Below are positions 11,290 through 20,991 of a stretch of 64,000 nucleotides of DNA, in pieces. A model generated the notes under the pieces. That model did no database searches, was not told the DNA's origin, and saw only the letters and a list, made by a program, of their open reading frames with translations. Numbering within the stretch: position 1 is the stretch's first letter; every line of letters starts with the position of its first letter. This DNA is from Pseudomonadota bacterium (GTDB lineage Bacteria > Pseudomonadota > Alphaproteobacteria > Micropepsales > Micropepsaceae): NCBI GenBank assembly GCA_021851325.1, contig JAJZDZ010000010.1:1-64000 (forward strand), written 5' to 3'. The translations under genes and the position numbers were made by a program.

Positions 11290-12492
11290 ATGACCGAAAA
11301 AACTGACAGGACCTTGCCGCCCTGGCTGCTGGGTTGGGGAAATCTGCCGCTCGCGATCAATGGTTCAGTGGGCATCATTGCCGTCCCTGATCTGCTCGCC
11401 TCTGCCCATGTACCGGAAGCCCAAATTGCCACGGTGACCTCGCTTTACCTCGCCACCGCCTTTATTGGCATTCCGATCACTCCCATTCTGGACTGGCGCT
11501 ATGCGCGCCGCAGTTATGCAATAGCCTTTACCCTGCTGTGCACGGTCTTCACCTGCGCCAGCTTGCTGGCCGTTCGCAATGTCGGTCTTCTGACTATATT
11601 TCTTTTCCTCAGCGGCCTCACCAATGTTCTGGTTATCAACGCCGTTGGAGGCTGGTTCGGCAATCTGCTACCAACCGAGCAGAAAGATGCGCTTGGAGCC
11701 TGGTTTACCATCGCCAATTTCGGCGGCGGGGGGGTTGCCGCAGCGTTTTCGATCTTCGCCATGCGCCACCTGCCGTCGCCGTGGGGGGCAATCGCCACGT
11801 CCGCCCTCATTTTGCTCGTGCTGCCGCTTTACCTGCTAACACCCTGCCCGCGTGCAGACCGAAAACTCGCTGCGGAAAGCTTTCGGGCGTTCAGCAGCGA
11901 CGTGATTGCCATGTTCCGCCGCAAAGAGGTGCAATGGATCCTGGCAATCTTCCTGGCTCCAGCTGCCTCCTTCGCGCTTACCAACACGCTTTCAGGCTTC
12001 GGTCACAACTTCCATACTTCCGATGAGATGGTGGGGCTCATCGGTGGCTCCGGCGTCACAATCGCCGGGATCTGCGGCAGCCTCATCGTACCCCAGATCG
12101 CCAAGCGCATCTCGCCAGTCGCCATCTATCTTCTAGTCGGCCTGATAGGTGCCAGTTTCACCATTTCGCTTCTTCCCCAAGCACGCGACGCCTTCACCTT
12201 CGGTATTGCCATCCTGGGCGAAAACCTGTTTCAGGCAGCGGCATTTTCAGCTGCCAATGCCATCACACTGCGTACCATCGGCCATGATAACCCCCTCGCA
12301 GCCACCCAGTACGGCGTACTCCTCGGTGCAACCCAGATTCCCCTGACCTACATGCAGGTCATTGATGGCAACGCCTACCATCTTGTCGGCCTCACCGGCA
12401 CGCTGTTGACAGATGCCAGCATCAGCGGTCTCGCCTGCCTCGTCCTTGGTACCCTCTACTGGCAGTTTGGCCGCAAGGTCGCGGCGGTCTGA
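11290..12492 (+). CDS. Major facilitator superfamily transporter
   Basis: 12-TM-like hydrophobic profile with MFS-style loops (ILDWRYARRSYAIAFTLL); alternative start at 11254. Confidence 0.8.
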   Translation: MTEKTDRTLPPWLLGWGNLPLAINGSVGIIAVPDLLASAHVPEAQIATVTSLYLATAFIGIPITPILDWRYARRSYAIAFTLLCTVFTCASLLAVRNVGLLTIFLFLSGLTNVLVINAVGGWFGNLLPTEQKDALGAWFTIANFGGGGVAAAFSIFAMRHLPSPWGAIATSALILLVLPLYLLTPCPRADRKLAAESFRAFSSDVIAMFRRKEVQWILAIFLAPAASFALTNTLSGFGHNFHTSDEMVGLIGGSGVTIAGICGSLIVPQIAKRISPVAIYLLVGLIGASFTISLLPQARDAFTFGIAILGENLFQAAAFSAANAITLRTIGHDNPLAATQYGVLLGATQIPLTYMQVIDGNAYHLVGLTGTLLTDASISGLACLVLGTLYWQFGRKVAAV

Positions 12493-12524
12493 GCTCGGGC
12501 CGACACTTATCCGGTCAGCACAAC

Positions 12525-15500
12525 TCAATGCACGGAAGGAATCGCGTCGAACCGCTTCTTGAAGTCCTTCATGAAACTCTCGAGGGTGTCGATTGACGCA
12601 ACCTTGGCGGCAATGTCCTGAAAAGCCACGCCTTGGGTCGAAACATTCTGGGTAACAACAGCGAACGACGCGGCATCGGGGCTTTGCGCCATCTGTGGAG
12701 CAAAATGACTGCGTAACCGCGCCAGGCTGGTTGCATCACCAGCTAGCGAGTACGCGATAGCGGCGCGCATGACGTAGCGGCGCTGCATCTTGCTGAGGTT
12801 GCCCTTCGCTGACCAGGCATTGCCGAGCAACTTTTCAGCCTCCTGCCCCGCCATTGGCCAGTTGCCACTCTCCCAATAAATATCGGCGCGCAGACGCTGG
12901 GTATCTGCACCCTTCTCGACAGCAATCAAGTCCAGTGCCTGGGCGTATTGCTTCAGCGCAGCCAAGGCCCGTGCCTCCAGCAGCAGGCGCGCATGCGCAA
13001 CATCATCCGGCATCCCCGCCACCCGAGTGGCTCGCAGCACTGCAAGCGCATGCCTGGCCTTATGATCCATCAGATAGACCATAGCCAGACGTCCGGCCAC
13101 CTGCGCCTGCGCGACGCCATTGAGGCGTTTGTCGACCTGGTATTTGAGCAGCTTTTCCGCTGGGCCCAGCAGATCGATGTCAACCAGCCGGTTGGCCATC
13201 CGCCGGATCATGGTATCACCATCGGCCCCGATCGGGGTCAGATCGATATAATCATAGAACAGGCCAAGAGCCTGAATGGGCGGCATCTTGTCGGCCTTGC
13301 CATGGAGGAAGAGCGCGATGAATGCCTTGCGCATGTCATCCTGGACATGACGCGTGGATTCATTGTTGGGGAAGCTGTCGACTGCGACCTGAAGCACCCC
13401 AAGACCCTTGCGCCATCTCTTCTGCGCAAAGTAAAGCGCACCCAGCTTGCGCAACGTCTTTAGTTCGAGCGCGTCGCCACGCCAGCGATAGCGCAATTCC
13501 TCAAGACTGGCGATAGCCTGATTCTGACTGATGGCACCGGCTGCAAGAGCTGCAGTCGTATCATCATAGATCGCGTGCGCGGCAACCTTCGGATCACGGC
13601 ACTGCCTCAGCGCTGCAAACAGTGGCGCCGCAGCGCGATAACGCCCTTCCGCAACCGCAAGCTGCGCCTGAACCAGTTCGGCATCGTAGGACAGCGGCGG
13701 ATGCAGCTTTTTGGGAAGACCAGCCAGTACCTTTTGGGCCACGCCCAGTGCATGGGTAACAATGGCGGCATGGGCGTAGGCGATCCGCACACGGGCCTGC
13801 CAGCTCGGCGGATACCGTCCGATCACACGCATCGCCAGCATCAGGGCGTGACGTGCCTGCGGCCAGCGCTGCAGTCCGGCATCGGCAAGACCACGCCAGA
13901 TCGCGGCATGAGGGTCATTCGCAAAGGCTGTCGCCGACAGAGCGGACCGTGCATCGCGATATCTTGCCATCATCACGTCTGCCGCAGCCTTGATGGTCTG
14001 AAGTTCGGGGTCGTCCTGCAGTGTCGGGTCCGAGCTCTGCATTTGTCCAACCACCCCGAGCGCCTCTGCGTCAAGCCGGTTAGCTATGTAAAACTGGGCC
14101 TCCTGACGACGGGCGCCATTGGCCTGCGCCGACGGCAGGGCTGCAGCAGCATCACGCAAGGCCCGCTCCGTCGTAAGAACATCGCGGTTCATGGGATCGG
14201 ACCAGGCGGCAAAATTGATATAGGTCGGCCCGTTGGCAATTTGGGTGAGTGCAGCAGGATTGGCGACCGCCGGAATTCCTGCCGCTGTCAGGCGCAGGCC
14301 ACCTGGTCGACTGATGCGCACATGATCGCCCTCGCTGCGGACATCCAGATCTTCGGCAAAGGGGGAAATGACAAGTCCGGAGGCACTCGGCAGCGCCGCA
14401 AAATCGACGTAGTGATCCGCCCGCCTGAGTACCCGACCTGGTGCAGCTGGAACCACGATGAGCCTGTCGCCCGCCACCGGATCGCTCAACTGGAGTGGCG
14501 ACTGGGCATCCGGTAATGTAACCCGCAATGCGGCCGCATCCGGGGTATCAATATCACGCGTGATCCTAAGAGGTCGGGCTATGGAGGGCGTAGCGTAGCT
14601 GGGCGCTATGCGCACCACGTTTGTGACACCATCACCCGTGACGCGCAGCCGCTCAGGCTGGCGCAGAGCGATACGCACCACGCTCACACCGGCCTGGCTT
14701 GAGACCGCAACAGCATTGGAAAATCCGCTGAGCGCCTTCGTCAGATATGACACGTCCAGTGGTTTAGCGGAACTGAGGACGATCCAGGCATTGTCTTCAC
14801 GCACAAACGCTGCGATCGCCGTGCCTGCTGGAAAGTGCAGCGTGGCAGAGCTGGCGCTGGCAGTGACTGGCAGAGACGAGGTGGTGCCGGTTGCGGTTTT
14901 AGCGCGATGCGGACGCGGTGTCGGCAACGGTACAATTTCCTTAGGCGCCGTCTTGCCATCGATCGCTGCCACAGCGTTTAAGACCGCCCGCCGTTGGGAG
15001 CCGGTCTGTGTTGCACCATTCTTCTGATCGCGGGGCAGCCAGTGGATCTTGTTCTTTTCAGCCGCGCCCGTCAGCCCCGGTGGATCATAACTCTGAGCAT
15101 CACTCCGCGGCGCCAGAATATCCAGCACCACGTCAGCGCCGCTGCGGAAATCATGATATCCGGAACCGGACATGGTGTTGAAGTCAATCACCGTTCCGGT
15201 GCCGTCAATGTGCCAGCCAGCCGCTTTGACCCAGGGTGGCGCGACGGTTTTCAGCGCCGTGAAATCCGGACGCAGCTTGGCATCAAAGTGAATGGTAATG
15301 TGGTCGGCACCTGGAAATACCGAATAGGTGATGGGTGCCTTCAGGACAAAAACAAGACGCGAGAAGTGGGCGTAGGCGCCCGCACGGATCGGCAATACTG
15401 GCAAGGTCGCGATATTTACCGGCTTGGGTACCACAGGCGCCGGCGGCGGCAGAGACGGTGGGGTACCGGTAAAACTCGCCGGCACCAGGTCGATGGCGAA

Positions 15501-15857
15501 AAGGTTGCCGGAGCTGGACTGGTGCAACCAGACCGGCCTTGTGAGGGCAAAGCGAAAGGTCTTGCCGTGCGGACCGGCATGGGCATCGGAAATATAGAGT
15601 GGCAGCCTGCGCATAATCGCCTTGGCACTGAAGTGCGGGCGATGGGCAAAGTGCAGTACGAGGACGCCATCTGCCAGTTTCACGATCGGATGTTCAGTGC
15701 TGAAAATTAGGCGCCCGTAGCCATTCGCACTCGTAATCGTCAGGGCAGAAGCACAGGACGGAGCGGCCAGACCAAGCGCAAGCACCACGATGGTGAACCA
15801 CCGCCACATCCGGCTTTGCCTGCCGTCCATTGGTGCCATCGTGGCCTGCCTCCGCAC
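12525..15857 (-). CDS. Large secreted tetratricopeptide-repeat protein, last gene of the fliL-fliM-motE run
   Basis: Signal peptide-like N-terminus (MWRWFTIVVLALGLAAPSCASA), beta-rich N-terminal half, helical TPR-like C-terminal half; 4 nt from motE-like gene. Confidence 0.65.
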   Translation of the reverse strand: MRRQATMAPMDGRQSRMWRWFTIVVLALGLAAPSCASALTITSANGYGRLIFSTEHPIVKLADGVLVLHFAHRPHFSAKAIMRRLPLYISDAHAGPHGKTFRFALTRPVWLHQSSSGNLFAIDLVPASFTGTPPSLPPPAPVVPKPVNIATLPVLPIRAGAYAHFSRLVFVLKAPITYSVFPGADHITIHFDAKLRPDFTALKTVAPPWVKAAGWHIDGTGTVIDFNTMSGSGYHDFRSGADVVLDILAPRSDAQSYDPPGLTGAAEKNKIHWLPRDQKNGATQTGSQRRAVLNAVAAIDGKTAPKEIVPLPTPRPHRAKTATGTTSSLPVTASASSATLHFPAGTAIAAFVREDNAWIVLSSAKPLDVSYLTKALSGFSNAVAVSSQAGVSVVRIALRQPERLRVTGDGVTNVVRIAPSYATPSIARPLRITRDIDTPDAAALRVTLPDAQSPLQLSDPVAGDRLIVVPAAPGRVLRRADHYVDFAALPSASGLVISPFAEDLDVRSEGDHVRISRPGGLRLTAAGIPAVANPAALTQIANGPTYINFAAWSDPMNRDVLTTERALRDAAAALPSAQANGARRQEAQFYIANRLDAEALGVVGQMQSSDPTLQDDPELQTIKAAADVMMARYRDARSALSATAFANDPHAAIWRGLADAGLQRWPQARHALMLAMRVIGRYPPSWQARVRIAYAHAAIVTHALGVAQKVLAGLPKKLHPPLSYDAELVQAQLAVAEGRYRAAAPLFAALRQCRDPKVAAHAIYDDTTAALAAGAISQNQAIASLEELRYRWRGDALELKTLRKLGALYFAQKRWRKGLGVLQVAVDSFPNNESTRHVQDDMRKAFIALFLHGKADKMPPIQALGLFYDYIDLTPIGADGDTMIRRMANRLVDIDLLGPAEKLLKYQVDKRLNGVAQAQVAGRLAMVYLMDHKARHALAVLRATRVAGMPDDVAHARLLLEARALAALKQYAQALDLIAVEKGADTQRLRADIYWESGNWPMAGQEAEKLLGNAWSAKGNLSKMQRRYVMRAAIAYSLAGDATSLARLRSHFAPQMAQSPDAASFAVVTQNVSTQGVAFQDIAAKVASIDTLESFMKDFKKRFDAIPSVH

Positions 15858-15861
15858 AGGG

Positions 15862-16692
15862 CTATTTCTGCGATGGCGGCGGAGGCGACGCCGCCGCGCT
15901 GTTTCCGGTCGCCTTGGGCGAGGGGGCCGAGCTTGGGGTCACGGGTGCCGACGCTGTCGGGCCCGCACCGGCCACGGCGCTGGGTGACGCGGCTTGTGCT
16001 TTCGTTGGCGACGTGGAGGTCGGCGCTGGCGTCGCTGCAGCCGCCGGTGTTGCGGTGGCCGCAGCCTGCGGCGCCGGTACCGTCGCCGAGGTATTGGGCA
16101 GGCGCAGCCGGTTGGCCAGCGCCACCGTCAGCGCCTGTGCATTCTGTGGCGACATCGCCGACAGGATGGGCGCGAGTGCATCCGGCTGCATGCCGGAGGC
16201 GACCTCCAGGAGCACTTGCTGATCGAGGGAATCGAAGATACGGCCAGCCTTGCGCGGCTTCATCGCCGAATAGACTTTGATCAGCGCCGCCAGCTGCTTG
16301 GCCTGGGCCGCATCACGCTGCCCGAGCAGCGCCTGAATTTGCGCCTTGAGGCTTTTAAGATCAGCGATTTTGCCATCAATCCGCTTTTCGGCAGCGGTCA
16401 GGAGGTTGGCGCGCATATCCAGTGCGCGCGCTTCCTGATCGAGGGCACGACGCCGCTTGGCCAGAGAGGTCAGAACATCGATTTCCGAGGCACTGTCGGT
16501 GTTCTCATCCAGCATCGCGGCACTCGCGCCCGTCCCTTCACTGCTGCTGGACGAGGATTGGGTTGCGGCTGAGCTTGCTGGTGCTCCGGCGCGCGCCTGC
16601 GCGATCAGGTTTGCACCCTTGAGTGCGATCAGGGCCACGCACATGAACATGACCAGCGGCAACAGGCGAAGCTGTCTGAAGAGCTGGTTCAC
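15862..16692 (-). CDS. MotE-like / MgtE intracellular N-domain flagellar protein with Pro/Ala-rich C-terminus
   Basis: Single TM then coiled coil and AALIKVYSAMKPRKAGRIFDSLDQQVLLEVASGMQPDALAPILSAMSPQNAQALTVALANRL. Confidence 0.8.
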   Translation of the reverse strand: MNQLFRQLRLLPLVMFMCVALIALKGANLIAQARAGAPASSAATQSSSSSSEGTGASAAMLDENTDSASEIDVLTSLAKRRRALDQEARALDMRANLLTAAEKRIDGKIADLKSLKAQIQALLGQRDAAQAKQLAALIKVYSAMKPRKAGRIFDSLDQQVLLEVASGMQPDALAPILSAMSPQNAQALTVALANRLRLPNTSATVPAPQAAATATPAAAATPAPTSTSPTKAQAASPSAVAGAGPTASAPVTPSSAPSPKATGNSAAASPPPPSQK

Positions 16693-17120
16693 CTTACCCC
16701 TCCCGTGACCTGTTCGAGCGGCAACTTGGAACGCACGATACGCGGACGTACGCCAGCCAGGCGGTCGGCTGCCGCCGGCAATACCACCGATGATGAACCG
16801 CCCTGTGTTTCCAGGCTGCGCTCAATGCGCGAGGCAATACGATCACCACTTGCCGTCAACACGGAGAGTTCATCAATCGCCGCGCGGGCGCGGTTGACCT
16901 TCTCATCGAGCTCTTCGACCGCCCCGGAAGCTGCTGACTTCAGCAGTCGCATCGAGGTGCCCGCGGCTCCGATCGCACCGTTGAGCTCGGCAATCAGAAC
17001 TTTAAGCCCATCCTGGCCCTTGCGCATAGCACTGAGTTTACGCTCCAGAACAAGACAGAAGCCAAGTGTTGCTGTGAGCAGGACGCACAGCAGTATTTCA
17101 ATACAGAGCGAGATTGACAT
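16689..17120 (-). CDS. DUF6468-like small membrane protein of alphaproteobacterial flagellar loci
   Basis: N-terminal TM plus LKVLIAELNGAIGAAGTSMRLLKSAASGAVEELDEKVNRARAAIDELSVLTASGDRIASRIE; between fliM and motE-like genes. Confidence 0.65.
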   Translation of the reverse strand: MSISLCIEILLCVLLTATLGFCLVLERKLSAMRKGQDGLKVLIAELNGAIGAAGTSMRLLKSAASGAVEELDEKVNRARAAIDELSVLTASGDRIASRIERSLETQGGSSSVVLPAAADRLAGVRPRIVRSKLPLEQVTGGVR

Positions 17121-17129
17121 GAGAGCTCC

Positions 17130-18170
17130 TTACAGCTGGCGAGAGGCATCGGCACGTTTGACCGCCTGCTCGACACGCACAGCAACGGAATTACCAACGC
17201 GGCCCATGCGCCCGCTAAGTAGCGGCACATGGCCACAGCGCAGCTCGATCGTAGAGTCTGGGCTTGCATTGAGCATAAGAGTGTCGCCGACCTGGAGATT
17301 CATGACCTTCGACACCGACATCACCTGCTCATCTAAAATCGCCTGGATATCGAGTCGCGTGCACCACAGCTCAGTCGCAAGATGGGTTTCCCAGATCGAG
17401 TCACGACCGAATTTTTCGCCCATGAACTGCTGCAGCAGCAGTTTGCGGATGGGCTCAAGGGTGGCGTAGGGCAGCAGCAGCTCCGTGCGTCCGCCGCGAT
17501 CCTCCATGTCGATACGCAGCTTGACGAGGATGGCGGCATTGGCTGGCCGCGCGATCGCCGCAAAACGCGGATTGGTTTCGAGCCGATCGAGTGTAAAGTT
17601 GACAGGTGCCAGAGGCTCGAATGCCTGGGTCATGTCCTGCAGAATGACTTCGGTCATGCGCTGGACCAGGCTGCGCTCGATCGTGGTGTACGGACGCCCC
17701 TCGATGCGCATCGCCGCAGTTCCACGACGCCCCCCCAAGAGCACGTCAACGATCGAATAGATGAGGTTGGAATCAATGGTAAAGAGGCCATAATTGTCGA
17801 GTTCTTCGGCCCGGAATACCGAGAGAATGGCAGGCAGCGGAATGGAATTGAGGTAATCGCCAAAGCGGATAGACGTGATATTGTCGAGGCTGACTTCGAC
17901 GTTGTCAGAGGTGAAATTGCGCAGGCTCGTGGTCATCAGCCGTACCAGACGGTCAAAGATGATCTCAAGCATCGGCAGGCGTTCATAGGATACCAACGCC
18001 GAGTTGACGATGGCGCGGACACCGGACTTGTCCTGCAACTGGTCATCATTGACATCGAAGCCCAGAAGGCTGTCGATTTCTTCCTGATTGAGAATTCGCT
18101 CGCCCGCCACAGCGCTGCCAGTCTCGCTGCCGGCAGCGGCGTCTTGCGGTGCTAGATCTTCGTCGGCCAT
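17130..18170 (-). CDS. fliM: Flagellar motor switch protein FliM
   Basis: ILNQEEIDSLLGF N-terminal CheY-binding motif; YERLPMLEIIFDRLVRLMTTSLRNFTSDNVEVSLDNITSIRFGDYLNS. Confidence 0.96.
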   Translation of the reverse strand: MADEDLAPQDAAAGSETGSAVAGERILNQEEIDSLLGFDVNDDQLQDKSGVRAIVNSALVSYERLPMLEIIFDRLVRLMTTSLRNFTSDNVEVSLDNITSIRFGDYLNSIPLPAILSVFRAEELDNYGLFTIDSNLIYSIVDVLLGGRRGTAAMRIEGRPYTTIERSLVQRMTEVILQDMTQAFEPLAPVNFTLDRLETNPRFAAIARPANAAILVKLRIDMEDRGGRTELLLPYATLEPIRKLLLQQFMGEKFGRDSIWETHLATELWCTRLDIQAILDEQVMSVSKVMNLQVGDTLMLNASPDSTIELRCGHVPLLSGRMGRVGNSVAVRVEQAVKRADASRQL

Positions 18171-18184
18171 GATCTTGATTCCAC

Positions 18185-18718
18185 TTACTGAACAATCATT
18201 TCCTTGAGCAGAACGTCCTGCACACGGTAAGGCGCGACGGCAACATTGATCCGCCGCATGAGCTCTTCCTTTACCCGCATCACGGACTCCGAACCCTGCA
18301 GGTCGGAGACGCGCAGCTCACGCAGATAGCTCTGAAACTGATCCACGATGCGCGGCATCAGCACCTTGATGCCCTGCTCTTCCTTGGCGTTTTTGAGTTC
18401 GAGCGCGACTGCGAGCTTGAGGTAAGTGGGATTGCCATTCTGGCTCTGAATGTTCACCACGATATCGGGCACGTTGTAGAATACGACCTTGGGCGGCACG
18501 AGCGGCAGCTGCGCTTCCTTAGCCTTGGCCAGGTGTGTTGCCGGCTTTGATGCAAAGAGAAAGAAATAGGCGCCCGCACCCACTCCCAGGAGCGCCACGA
18601 GGGCGACTGCGGCAATGATCAGCAGCTTTTTGTTGGCAAGGAGTCCCTTCTTGGACGCTGGCGCAGCTTCTGCGCCTTCCTCGTCATCCTCGTCCGCTTC
18701 GGCACCCTTGCCCGCCAT
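18185..18718 (-). CDS. fliL: Flagellar basal body-associated protein FliL
   Basis: Single TM (KKLLIIAAVALVALLGVGAGAYFFLF) and C-terminal YLKLAVALELKNAKEEQGIKVLMPRIVDQFQSYLRELRVSDLQGSESVMRVKEELMRRINVAVAPYRVQDVLLKEMIVQ. Confidence 0.95.
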   Translation of the reverse strand: MAGKGAEADEDDEEGAEAAPASKKGLLANKKLLIIAAVALVALLGVGAGAYFFLFASKPATHLAKAKEAQLPLVPPKVVFYNVPDIVVNIQSQNGNPTYLKLAVALELKNAKEEQGIKVLMPRIVDQFQSYLRELRVSDLQGSESVMRVKEELMRRINVAVAPYRVQDVLLKEMIVQ

Positions 18719-18808
18719 GGCGACAGCCTCTGATCCACTTCCTGAGCGGGCAAATTAGGCCGTCGTGGTTAAGGACTGGTTCAAATTGCCGGGCAGAGTG
18801 GGTCATGC

Positions 18809-18823
18809 CGGCAAGATTTGCCG
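18809..18823. promoter_or_regulatory. Inverted repeat CGGCAAGATTTGCCG; possible FlbD-type enhancer element
   Basis: Perfect CGGCAA-GAT-TTGCCG dyad, flanked by half-sites TTGCCGGG (18786-18793) and CCGGCAA (18841-18847), in the divergent fliL/flgF intergenic region. Confidence 0.5.
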
Positions 18824-18876
18824 CCCGCACGCACCGTCCGCCGGCAAAATCCCTGAATTTTCAAGGGCAGGCGCGC

Positions 18877-18892
18877 TGGCATGGCACCTGCA
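18877..18892 (+). promoter_or_regulatory. Sigma-54 promoter upstream of flgF
   Basis: TGGCATGGCACCTGCA matches every position of TGGCAYRNNNNYTGCW; about 40 nt upstream of the flgF ATG. Confidence 0.75.
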
Positions 18893-18931
18893 AGGGTGGC
18901 TTGCCAGGACCAGAAGGGATCCGGAGCCGCC

Positions 18932-19678
18932 ATGGATAACTCACTGCTCATCAATCTGTCGGGTCAGCTGACCGCCTATCAGGCGATGGACGTTGTCGCC
19001 AACAATCTCGCGAATATGTCGACACCCGGCTTCAAGCGCGAAGGCATGAAGTTTCAAGAGTTTCTTTCGCCTACGGCAGCAACCACAACCGTCGCCGGCC
19101 TGCAGAACAATGCACCTCTGGCCTTCGTCCAGAATGGCGGAGTATTCCGCGACGAAAGCGAAGGCCCGATGGATAAGACCGGCGCTCCGCTTGATCTGGC
19201 GATTTCCGGCAATGGCTTCTTTCAGGTGCAGACCCCAAATGGCGTGCGCTACACCCGCGATGGTCACTTCCAGCTCAATTCCCAAGGGCAGATCATCGAT
19301 GCCAATGGCTACCCCCTGATAGGAGATGGCGGCCCCATTACGGTAACCCCTCAGGACGGTGACATTCATATTGCCGCCGACGGTACGGTCAGCGGCGCGC
19401 TCGGACAGCTCGGCACGATCAAAATCGTTGGCTTTGCAAACCAGGCGGCGATGAGCCAGCAGGGCTCCAATCTTTACGCCACCAATCAACAGCCTCTGCC
19501 CAATCCCGGCGGAACCATCGCGCAGGGCATGCTTGAAGGCTCCAATGTTCAGCCGGTTATGGAAATGAGCACGATGATCAAGATCATGAACAATTACCAG
19601 ATGATCGCATCTTTGACCAAAAGCCAGCAGCAGTTGCAGACCCAGGCGATCACCCAGCTGGGTACCATCCAGCCTTAA
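18932..19678 (+). CDS. flgF: Flagellar basal-body rod protein FlgF
   Basis: MDNSLLINLSGQLTAYQAMDVVANNLANMSTPGFKREGMKFQEFL...LDLAISGNGFFQVQTPNGVRYTRDGHFQLNSQGQ. Confidence 0.96.
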   Translation: MDNSLLINLSGQLTAYQAMDVVANNLANMSTPGFKREGMKFQEFLSPTAATTTVAGLQNNAPLAFVQNGGVFRDESEGPMDKTGAPLDLAISGNGFFQVQTPNGVRYTRDGHFQLNSQGQIIDANGYPLIGDGGPITVTPQDGDIHIAADGTVSGALGQLGTIKIVGFANQAAMSQQGSNLYATNQQPLPNPGGTIAQGMLEGSNVQPVMEMSTMIKIMNNYQMIASLTKSQQQLQTQAITQLGTIQP

Positions 19679-19690
19679 GGAGGCCCCTCC

Positions 19691-20473
19691 GTGCGTGCAC
19701 TCAGTATTGCAGCTACGGGCATGCAGGCCCAGCAAACCAACGTCGAGGTCATCGCCAACAACCTCGCCAATATGAACACAAGTGGCTTCAAGGCACAGCG
19801 GGCACAGTTCGAAGACCTGCTATACCAGAACGTGTTGCAGCCTGGTTCCCAGACCTCCGATACCGGCACGCTGGTTCCGGCGGGCATCCAGCTGGGTTCA
19901 GGTGTGCGCACGGCATCGGTCTATCGCATCGACACGCAAGGTACGCTTACTCAGACCTCGAACCCCTATGATCTGGCAATCCAGGGCGCGGGATTTTTCA
20001 AGGTTACCCTGCCTGACGGTACCTATGCCTATACGCGCGCCGGCAATTTCGGGCTCTCCCCGACCGGAGAGATCGTCAACAGTGACGGCTACACCGTCGC
20101 CCCAGGCATCGCCGTTCCGCCCAACGCGCTCAGCGTTACCATCAATCCGGAAGGCCAGGTTGAAGCCACCGTACCAGGGACCTCGACACCAACGGTCCTC
20201 GGGCAGCTGGAGCTCGATCGTTTTGCCAACGACGCCGGGCTGAACGCACTGGGAGGCAATCTGCTCAGTGAGACACCGGCCTCAGGCCCTCCCCAGGCCG
20301 GTGTCCCCGGTTCCTCCGGCTACGGCACCATCCAGCAGGGTTATCTGGAGACCTCCAACGTCAATCCCGTTGAAGAAATCACGGCGCTGATCACCGCTCA
20401 AAGAGCCTATGAGATGAATTCGAAGGTGATCACGGCCGCCAATCAGATGATGCAGACCACTGCGCAGCTATGA
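19691..20473 (+). CDS. flgG: Flagellar basal-body rod protein FlgG
   Basis: MRALSIAATGMQAQQTNVEVIANNLANMNTSGFKAQRAQFEDLLYQNV...EEITALITAQRAYEMNSKVITAANQMMQTTAQL. Confidence 0.98.
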   Translation: MRALSIAATGMQAQQTNVEVIANNLANMNTSGFKAQRAQFEDLLYQNVLQPGSQTSDTGTLVPAGIQLGSGVRTASVYRIDTQGTLTQTSNPYDLAIQGAGFFKVTLPDGTYAYTRAGNFGLSPTGEIVNSDGYTVAPGIAVPPNALSVTINPEGQVEATVPGTSTPTVLGQLELDRFANDAGLNALGGNLLSETPASGPPQAGVPGSSGYGTIQQGYLETSNVNPVEEITALITAQRAYEMNSKVITAANQMMQTTAQL

Positions 20474-20976
20474 GGTTTGTCATGAAAGCGATTGTCCTGG
20501 CCGCCGTCCTGAGCCTTGCCACCGTTCCGGCATGGGCACAGGTAGACAGTGTTGCCACAGCCACTGCCAAGACCGTTCGCATCGTCGTGCCAACGCACAA
20601 CATTGCCCGCGGTGCGATGATCACCGCCAGCGATCTGGCCTATGCCAATGTCTCGCAGGCCCGTGCCTATGGCGATGTCGTCGCCAGCATGCGCGAACTC
20701 GAAGGCAAGGAAGCCCGCCGCTTCCTCGAAGCCAATCAGCCCCTGCATGCTTCCGATGTGCGTGCGCCCATTCTCGTCGCCAAGGGTAGCACCGTAACCA
20801 TGATCTTCAACGCACCCGGCATTTCCTTGACCGCCGTCGGCAAGGCGATGAGCGAAGGTGGCATGGGCGAAACCGTCACGGTGCTCAATCCTGTTTCCTA
20901 CCGTCAGATCAGTGCTGTGGTAACCGGTCCCGGTACCGTCGCCGCCGGCCCCTCGCTTCCCGCCCCCAATCTTTAA
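20470..20976 (+). CDS. flgA: Flagellar basal body P-ring formation chaperone FlgA
   Basis: Signal peptide and SAF-like domain; RGAMITASDLAYANV...LEANQPLHASDVRAPILVAKGSTVTMIFNAPGISLTAVGKAMSEGGMGETVTVLNPVS; 4-nt overlap with flgG. Confidence 0.9.
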   Translation: MRFVMKAIVLAAVLSLATVPAWAQVDSVATATAKTVRIVVPTHNIARGAMITASDLAYANVSQARAYGDVVASMRELEGKEARRFLEANQPLHASDVRAPILVAKGSTVTMIFNAPGISLTAVGKAMSEGGMGETVTVLNPVSYRQISAVVTGPGTVAAGPSLPAPNL

Positions 20977-20991
20977 AGCCTCCGTCAACTG

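Noticed and set aside
13575-14516. 313-aa plus-strand ORF
   Set aside because: Antisense inside the large TPR gene; arginine-rich low-complexity composition typical of spurious frames.
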